A stretch of 64,000 nucleotides of DNA from Streptomyces megasporus (GTDB taxonomy: Bacteria; Actinomycetota; Actinomycetes; Streptomycetales; Streptomycetaceae): contig NZ_JODL01000016.1 of NCBI RefSeq assembly GCF_000718985.1, positions 223,147 to 287,146 on the forward strand. Direction: 5' to 3'. Of this stretch, positions 59,423 through 64,000 are shown piece after piece. The notes under the pieces were generated by a model. It made no database searches. It worked only from the letters and a program-made list of their open reading frames with translations, and was not told the DNA's origin. Positions within the stretch are counted from its first letter, which is position 1. Every line of letters starts with the position of its first letter. The translations under genes and the position numbers were made by a program.

Positions 59423-60793
59423 ATGTCCGGAGGAGAGTTCGAGGACAAGTCGCTCGCCGCGCTCCACTCGATGGTCGCGAACGCCAACCCCAAGGCGCTC
59501 ACGTCGCGGGGCGACGCGCTCGGCAAGGCCGGTACCGACATGGACGGCATCGGCCACGAGTTGCGGGCGTACGTCGAGCGTGTGCAGTGGAAGGGTCAGG
59601 GTGGCGACGCCTTCCGCGAGTGGGGGCAGCAGTTCGCACTGGAGACCATGCGGTTCGCCGTGTACGCCCGCTCCCTGGGACGGCACCTGGCGGACGCCGG
59701 CCAGGCCCTGACCGAGGCCAAGGCGGCCATCCCCGCTCCGGAGGGGATGTGCTACGCCGATCCGGAGAAGGACAAGGCCCGCCAGAAAGAGGAAGAGGCC
59801 AAGCGCCAAGAGGCGATCAACCAGATGATCCGGCTGTCGTCGTACTACCGGATGGCCGGGGAGAACATCCGGGGGGCGGAGGAGCCGCAGTTCAAGGCGC
59901 CTCCGAGTAAAGACGAATTCCTTCCCGGGGGGAACACGCCGAACACAGCGCCAAGCATCGGTTCCAAGGAGTCCGCGACGTACCGGGAGCCGAGCGTCAC
60001 CTCTGTCCAGCCCGTGTCCGCCAAGGACGGTGGCGAGGTACGTCCTCCTCTCGCTGTCGACCGTTCCGCCCCTGTTGTCGACCGTTCCACTCCCGTGGTC
60101 GAGCGCCCCGTCCACATGACGATCGACTCCGTCGCCACGGTGCCCGTCAACGAGACCCGACCGCAGACCGCTCCTGCTCCCTCACAGTCTTCTTCCGGGC
60201 CGTCGGCTCCGCCCGTGGCTCCCGTGGCATCCACCTCACCGGTCCAGCGGTCCGGCCAGGCGTCTCCTCGGGCTCCCTTCGCCAACCGCCCACCGGCCGT
60301 CAGCGGGGGTGGTGTTCCGCCTCGGGGAGCCGGTAACAGCGGTCTTGTTCCTCCGCGAGGCCCCGGTAACAACGGGGTCATCGGCGGTACGCCCCGACAG
60401 GTGGGCACCCCTGCCTCCGGGCTTCCGCGCGGAGCCGTCGCCGGTGGCGACCACGCCACCATGGGCCGACCCATGGGCGGTCACCCCGGCGCCGCAGGCG
60501 GTGGGTCCTCCGTGAACAGGGGCATGCCCCTGGGGCGCCCCATGGCATCGCAGCCCGGCGGCACGGTGGGGACTCCGCGCTCGACCGGCAACCACGGGCG
60601 AGCTTTCACCCCAGGCGGTACCGGGCTTGTCCGGGGAGGTGCGGTCACTCCCGGAATGGCAGCACGACCGACCAACACGAGCCCTCCCCGGGAAGACCGC
60701 CGACGCGGCAACGACCGGCCCGACTACCTCGCCGAGGACGAGGAGACCTGGGCGTCGGGGCAGCGGAACGTGGTGCCACCGGTCATCGACTAA
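59423..60793 (+). CDS. WXG/PPE-like protein with long Pro/Gly-rich tail
   Basis: A 456-residue protein. Residues 1-105 form a helical hairpin with the turn 'VQWKGQGGDAFREWGQQ' (W-x-G) as in WXG100 proteins, and a second helix pair runs to ~155 ('EEEAKRQEAINQMIRLSSYYRMAGENI'). From ~165 to the end it is low complexity, rich in Pro, Gly, Ser and Thr ('GGGVPPRGAGNSGLVPPRGP'). The end 'EDEETWASGQRNVVPPVID' is a motif seen in related Streptomyces proteins. Likely a substrate of, or scaffold for, type VII secretion. The mycosin gene follows 22 bp later. Confidence 0.75.
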   Translation: MSGGEFEDKSLAALHSMVANANPKALTSRGDALGKAGTDMDGIGHELRAYVERVQWKGQGGDAFREWGQQFALETMRFAVYARSLGRHLADAGQALTEAKAAIPAPEGMCYADPEKDKARQKEEEAKRQEAINQMIRLSSYYRMAGENIRGAEEPQFKAPPSKDEFLPGGNTPNTAPSIGSKESATYREPSVTSVQPVSAKDGGEVRPPLAVDRSAPVVDRSTPVVERPVHMTIDSVATVPVNETRPQTAPAPSQSSSGPSAPPVAPVASTSPVQRSGQASPRAPFANRPPAVSGGGVPPRGAGNSGLVPPRGPGNNGVIGGTPRQVGTPASGLPRGAVAGGDHATMGRPMGGHPGAAGGGSSVNRGMPLGRPMASQPGGTVGTPRSTGNHGRAFTPGGTGLVRGGAVTPGMAARPTNTSPPREDRRRGNDRPDYLAEDEETWASGQRNVVPPVID

Positions 60794-60815
60794 CTCCGAG
60801 GAAGTGCACTGCTCC

Positions 60816-62009
60816 ATGCGAACCCACGCCCTCCCTCCACAGAGGCGAACGTTGACCGTGGCCGCACTGCTGGCGGCCGTGCTGATGTCCCTGGGACTGC
60901 TCGCGCCGCCCGCTGCCGCCAATATCAGACCGGACCAGCAGTGGTACCTCGACGCCATGAACGCGTCGGGGCTGTGGAAGGTCACCAAGGGCGAGGGCGT
61001 CACAGTCGCCGTCCTCGACTCCGGTGTGAGCCCGACCCCCGGTTTGAAAGACAAGTTGTTGCCGGGAAGGAGTTTCACCTCGGAAGACTCCGACGTCCAC
61101 GAGGACGCGACCGGCCACGGCACGGTGATGGCGGCCCTGATCGCCGGCTCGGGAGCGGGCAACACCCTGCGAGGCTTGGCACCGGAGGCGAAGATCCTCC
61201 CCCTGCGGACGCACGTCACGAATGATTTTTTCGGAGCGCACGAACCGCTCATCGAGGCGCTCCGGTACGCGGCCAGGAGCGAGGCCAAGATCATCAACAT
61301 CTCGCAGGGCATGACCGGGGTGACTGACAAAAACCGCGCTGCACTCCAAGACGCGATCAACGAGGCCAACAAGCGCGGCAAGCTTATCTTCGCCGCTACC
61401 GGAAACGACGGCCGCCAAGCGAAGTACGTCTACCCGGCAGCGATGCCGGGCGTTGTCGCCGTGGGCGCGGTGGACAAGACCGGAACGGTAACCGACCTTT
61501 CCAACTACGGCCCTCACCTGGCCCTCACCGCCCCCGGCGATCCCGGTGGCACGAGCCAGGCGGCAGCCATCGCCTCCGCCAGCGCGGCCCTCATCTGGTC
61601 CAAGCACCCCGACTGGACCCACCACCAGGTCCTGCGCGTGATGATCGAGACGACGGGTATGTCCGAGCGGGGCGAGGAGCCCAGCATGTACCTGGGCTAC
61701 GGCATCGTCCGTCCCGCACAGGTCCTCGTCGACGGCGACGGCGACCCCGGACCGGCCGACAAGAGCCCCCTCTTCTCCAAGTACTTCGCCTCCCTCGAAG
61801 CCTCGAAGTCCCCCTCCCCCGACGCCGAGGACGCGAAGGGCGACGCGAAGAACCCCGACGCCACCGACACCGATTCAAAGAAGAACCAGGCGCAGGAGAA
61901 GAGCGGCAGCGACGGGCTCCCGTGGGTGCCCATCGGCATCGGCGCCGCGGTACTCGTCGCCGCCGTCGCCGTCACCGCCGTCCTCCTCGCCCAACGCCGC
62001 CGGGCGTGA
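60816..62009 (+). CDS. mycP: Type VII secretion-associated mycosin (S8 subtilase)
   Basis: A 397-residue exported protease. The signal peptide is ~1-35. The catalytic triad is Asp68 ('VAVLDSGVSP'), His101 ('ATGHGTVMAAL') and Ser247 ('GGTSQAAAIAS'), and the oxyanion Asn lies in 'FAATGNDGR'. After a charged linker ('DAKGDAKNPDATDTDSKK') a C-terminal membrane helix (~370-392) anchors it. This is the mycosin layout. ATG 60816 is used; the GAGGA site is 14 bases away, so the true start may differ. No EccB/C/D/E genes are in the window. Confidence 0.9.
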   Translation: MRTHALPPQRRTLTVAALLAAVLMSLGLLAPPAAANIRPDQQWYLDAMNASGLWKVTKGEGVTVAVLDSGVSPTPGLKDKLLPGRSFTSEDSDVHEDATGHGTVMAALIAGSGAGNTLRGLAPEAKILPLRTHVTNDFFGAHEPLIEALRYAARSEAKIINISQGMTGVTDKNRAALQDAINEANKRGKLIFAATGNDGRQAKYVYPAAMPGVVAVGAVDKTGTVTDLSNYGPHLALTAPGDPGGTSQAAAIASASAALIWSKHPDWTHHQVLRVMIETTGMSERGEEPSMYLGYGIVRPAQVLVDGDGDPGPADKSPLFSKYFASLEASKSPSPDAEDAKGDAKNPDATDTDSKKNQAQEKSGSDGLPWVPIGIGAAVLVAAVAVTAVLLAQRRRA

Positions 62010-62056
62010 TCCCGCCGGATCGGCGCGGTGCTTCCCGCCGATCCCCCCACCGAATC

Positions 62057-62098
62057 CCCATCGCCCGCCGGTTCCGTACGGAACCGGCGGGCGATGGG
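62057..62098. terminator. Perfect 42-bp palindromic hairpin after the mycosin gene
   Basis: The stem is cccatcgcccgccggttcc paired with its exact complement around the centre 'gtac'. It stands between the convergent mycosin gene and the next small gene and is followed by 'cgttt', so it can terminate both. Confidence 0.85.
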
Positions 62099-62112
62099 CG
62101 TTTGAGGCGGCG

Positions 62113-62391
62113 TCAATCCGACGACGGTCCTGTGTCCGCGCCCAGGCCGAAGGCGAGGACGAATCCGTTCAGCCAGGCGTAGACGTCGCTGCCCGGATAG
62201 GTGGTGCCGTCGTCCGGAAGGCAGTCGAACCCCAGTGGGAGGTAGGGCGGCTCGTATCCGGCGATGTGTTCGATGACACCCGGCGCGTCGTCGCGGCACG
62301 AGGGCGAGGGAGCCGAGTCCGTGCCGGATTCGGATTCACTCGCCGCGAACCGGACCGCGGCGAGCCCGATGAGGCAGAGGTCGACGGCCAC
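62113..62391 (-). CDS. Small hypothetical protein, possibly exported
   Basis: A 92-residue frame from ATG 62391. It starts with a short hydrophobic stretch ('MAVDLCLIGLAAVRFA') and has an acidic middle with two Cys ('SPSCRDDAP', 'GFDCLPDDG'). The end is 'DVYAWLNGFVLAFGLGAD'. I do not recognise it. Coding is supported mainly by its position before a terminator and a non-random composition. Confidence 0.5.
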   Translation of the reverse strand: MAVDLCLIGLAAVRFAASESESGTDSAPSPSCRDDAPGVIEHIAGYEPPYLPLGFDCLPDDGTTYPGSDVYAWLNGFVLAFGLGADTGPSSD

Positions 62392-62452
62392 CGCCGGCCG
62401 AGCAGTCGCACGGGCGCGCTCTCCCGACGAGGGCGTTCACGGGTCGGGGTGT

Positions 62453-62890
62453 CTAACCCCAGTCGCGGCCGGAGCGTCCGCGCTTGATCTCGGCGCGGTG
62501 CTTCTTGGTCCGCAACCGCCGCTCGTTGATTCCGCGCGGCACCTTGCTCTTCTTGCGCGGGCGCGGCGGTGGGGCCGTGGCCTCCGCCAGCAGCGAAGCC
62601 ATGCGCACGGCCGCCGCCTCGCGGTTGCGCCACTGGGAGCGGTGTTCGGAGGCCCGGACGACCAGCACTCCGTCCACCAGTCGCTCGGCCAGTCGTTCCA
62701 GCGCGCGTTCCTTCCACACCGGGGGCAGCGCCTCGGTCCGTTCGAGGTCGAAGCGGAGTTCGACCCGCGAGTCGGACGTGTTGACGTGCTGCCCACCGGG
62801 CCCGGACGACCGGGAGAAACGCCAGATCAGCTCGGCCTCCGGCAGGGAGACCGAGCCTCGGATGAGATAGGGCCCGGACATGCCCTCCAT
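62453..62890 (-). CDS. arfB: Peptidyl-tRNA hydrolase ArfB (YaeJ/ICT1 family)
   Basis: A 145-residue ribosome-rescue factor. The catalytic GGQ is in 'SRSSGPGGQHVNTSDSRVEL', 'SQWRNREAA' follows, and the basic tail 'RKKSKVPRGINERRLRTKKHR' (in part) enters the empty mRNA channel. ArfB releases stalled peptides from non-stop ribosomes. The start may be ATG 62890 or ATG 62881; neither has an ideal ribosome site. Confidence 0.93.
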   Translation of the reverse strand: MEGMSGPYLIRGSVSLPEAELIWRFSRSSGPGGQHVNTSDSRVELRFDLERTEALPPVWKERALERLAERLVDGVLVVRASEHRSQWRNREAAAVRMASLLAEATAPPPRPRKKSKVPRGINERRLRTKKHRAEIKRGRSGRDWG

Positions 62891-63081
62891 GTTCCCGCGC
62901 CCACCGCCCGACGTCACATGTGTTTTTCGACGCGCCGGGCCGGCCTCTTGGCAAAGAAGGTAAAGAAGGCAAAGGATCGTGGAACCCTGCTCCCCTCCGG
63001 CAACGTTGGAGGGGGTAGAACCGAACCGGACAACAGGCCGGACACCGGGCCGGCAGAGAAACACCACAGAAGGGCATCCCG

Positions 63082-63657
63082 ATGGCTGTAAGCCTGTCCA
63101 AGGGCGGCAACGTCTCGCTCACCAAGGAGGCCCCCGGCCTGACCGCCGTGACGGTCGGCCTCGGCTGGGACGTCCGTACGACCACCGGCACCGACTTCGA
63201 TCTGGACGCCAGCGCCATCGCGGTCAAGGCCGACGGCAAGGTCTACTCGGACCAGCACTTCGTCTTCTTCAACAACAAGTCCACCCCGGACCAGTCGATC
63301 GTGCACACCGGCGACAACCGCACCGGTGAGGGTGAGGGCGACGACGAGCAGATCAACGTCAACCTCGCCGCGCTGCCCGCGGACATCGACAAGATCGTCT
63401 TCCCGGTGTCGATCTACGACGCCGAGGCGCGCAGCCAGAACTTCGGCCAGGTCCGCAACGCCTACATCCGCATCGTCAACCAGGCCGGCGGCACCGAGAT
63501 CGCCCGTTACGACCTGAGCGAGGACGCCGCCACCGAGACCGCCATGGTCTTCGGCGAGCTGTACCGCCACGGCGCGGAGTGGAAGTTCCGTGCGGTCGGT
63601 CAGGGCTACGCCTCGGGTCTGGTGGGTATCGCCCAGGACTTCGGCGTCAACGTCTGA
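63082..63657 (+). CDS. terD: TerD-family calcium-binding stress protein
   Basis: A 191-residue protein. '[20 protein letters not shown]', '[21 protein letters not shown]', '[32 protein letters not shown]' (in parts) and '[21 protein letters not shown]' are diagnostic. The Asp-rich loops bind calcium. TerD proteins affect tellurite resistance and differentiation in Streptomyces. A ribosome site (agaagggc) lies before ATG 63082, and a terminator follows. Confidence 0.96.
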   Translation: MAVSLSKGGNVSLTKEAPGLTAVTVGLGWDVRTTTGTDFDLDASAIAVKADGKVYSDQHFVFFNNKSTPDQSIVHTGDNRTGEGEGDDEQINVNLAALPADIDKIVFPVSIYDAEARSQNFGQVRNAYIRIVNQAGGTEIARYDLSEDAATETAMVFGELYRHGAEWKFRAVGQGYASGLVGIAQDFGVNV

Positions 63658-63678
63658 TCGAATCCCGACGCCTCACGG

Positions 63679-63715
63679 AGGGCGCCCGGCACCGCTGGAC
63701 GGTCCCGGGCGCCCT
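63679..63715 (+). terminator. Terminator after terD
   Basis: agggcgcccgg (63679-63689) pairs with ccgggcgccct (63705-63715), with a 15-base loop, 22 bp past the terD stop. Confidence 0.8.
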
Positions 63716-63984
63716 TGACGTCCCCCGTGCGCCGCTGCGGCCGGCTGCGGCAACGCGTACGGAAGCCACACCCCAAGGCAGTGGCCGAAAGATCCGGGCG
63801 GCCGGAGGCACCTCGGGCCATGTGACGCGGTTCGGTTGACGCGGCTGGTGTCCGCGCCACCGTAGAACGGGCACTGGACTTGTACGGCCTGCTCGTCGCG
63901 AGAACTCCGACTGGCGTCCCTCGCCGCCGCCTCTATAGCTTGTGTCGCCAGATGGCGAACAGTTCGAGCCACGGGGGTGGATGC
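63716..63984. promoter_or_regulatory. Leader/promoter region of the last gene
   Basis: There is no gene in this stretch. A TATAGC-like -10 near 63932-63937 and the inverted repeat tcgcca-ga-tggcga (63945-63958) precede a GTG start. Confidence 0.35.
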
Positions 63985-64000
63985 GTGTCGTTCGACGACG
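63985..64000 (+). CDS. Start of a truncated gene at the right edge
   Basis: GTG 63985 opens 'MSFDD', with GGGGGTGG four bases upstream. Only five codons are visible, so no product can be named. An ATG at 63981 in another frame is too close to the ribosome site. Confidence 0.35.

Overview
The window is a very GC-rich actinobacterial chromosome segment, almost certainly Streptomyces. The signs are pervasive G/C third positions, GTG and leaderless starts, rare TTA codons, a BldD box, a DasR-like site, a mycosin protease, and a gene order (cdgB ... nagA-nagK ... otsB/otsA ... thrC-moaD-csp-groEL2 ... murQ-rpiR) that matches my memory of the core S. coelicolor SCO428x-SCO430x region. No rRNA, tRNA, IS element, integrase, CRISPR array, NRPS or PKS is visible.

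Layout. 1-4.8 kb: truncated helicase-associated protein, XPB-type helicase, proline iminopeptidase. 4.9-7.0 kb: a DUF2332 gene with two compensating frameshifts, then a four-cistron toxin-antitoxin-like group on the minus strand. 7.3-16.1 kb: GT87 membrane glycosyltransferase, HelD-type helicase, flavoprotein disulfide reductase, GNAT, secreted SGNH esterase, CutC, HD hydrolase. 16.2-30.7 kb: the accessory highlight, a 12-gene minus-strand biosynthetic cluster with mostly 1-4 bp overlaps. It contains SbnA/SbnB-type L-2,3-diaminopropionate enzymes, a VioC/AsnO-like 2-oxoglutarate oxygenase, a YqcI/YcgG heme N-oxygenase-like protein, a StrB-like amidinotransferase, a small-molecule kinase, an MFS exporter, two ATP-grasp-like ligases, a LanB-like protein without elimination domain, a class I/II aminotransferase and a methyltransferase. 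A divergent drug-efflux MFS gene and a perfect 18-bp palindrome lie at its head. Three TTA codons suggest bldA control. I infer a guanidine-containing small peptide made without NRPS.

32.4-46.1 kb: an RsbQ/RsbP-like stress module, DUF4031 and a small protein, RpiR regulator plus MurQ (MurNAc-6-P recycling), groEL2 under CIRCE, cold-shock protein, thrC-moaD/cysO behind a SAM-I riboswitch, and the osmolyte genes gpgS, otsA and otsB. 46.3-48.5 kb: two tandem related cassettes sharing an identical 99-bp 5' block, plus a decayed third fragment. 48.7-55.2 kb: DUF3263 and an amino-sugar catabolic set (SIS isomerase, ROK kinase, NagA, PfkB kinase, class II aldolase) interrupted by one antisense lipoprotein-like gene. 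55.2-64 kb: a CBM-bearing membrane protein, the diguanylate cyclase CdgB, a flavin reductase, a small type VII secretion-associated group (helical protein, WXG-like protein, mycosin), ArfB, TerD and the start of one more gene.

Connections. NagK and NagA would make and deacetylate GlcNAc-6-P, with a DasR-like site and a 30-bp near-palindrome at the nagK start. MurR-like and MurQ handle the peptidoglycan-derived sugar. GpgS, OtsA and OtsB make glucosylglycerate and trehalose. The diaminopropionate cluster looks self-contained, with its own export and a possible kinase-type resistance gene.
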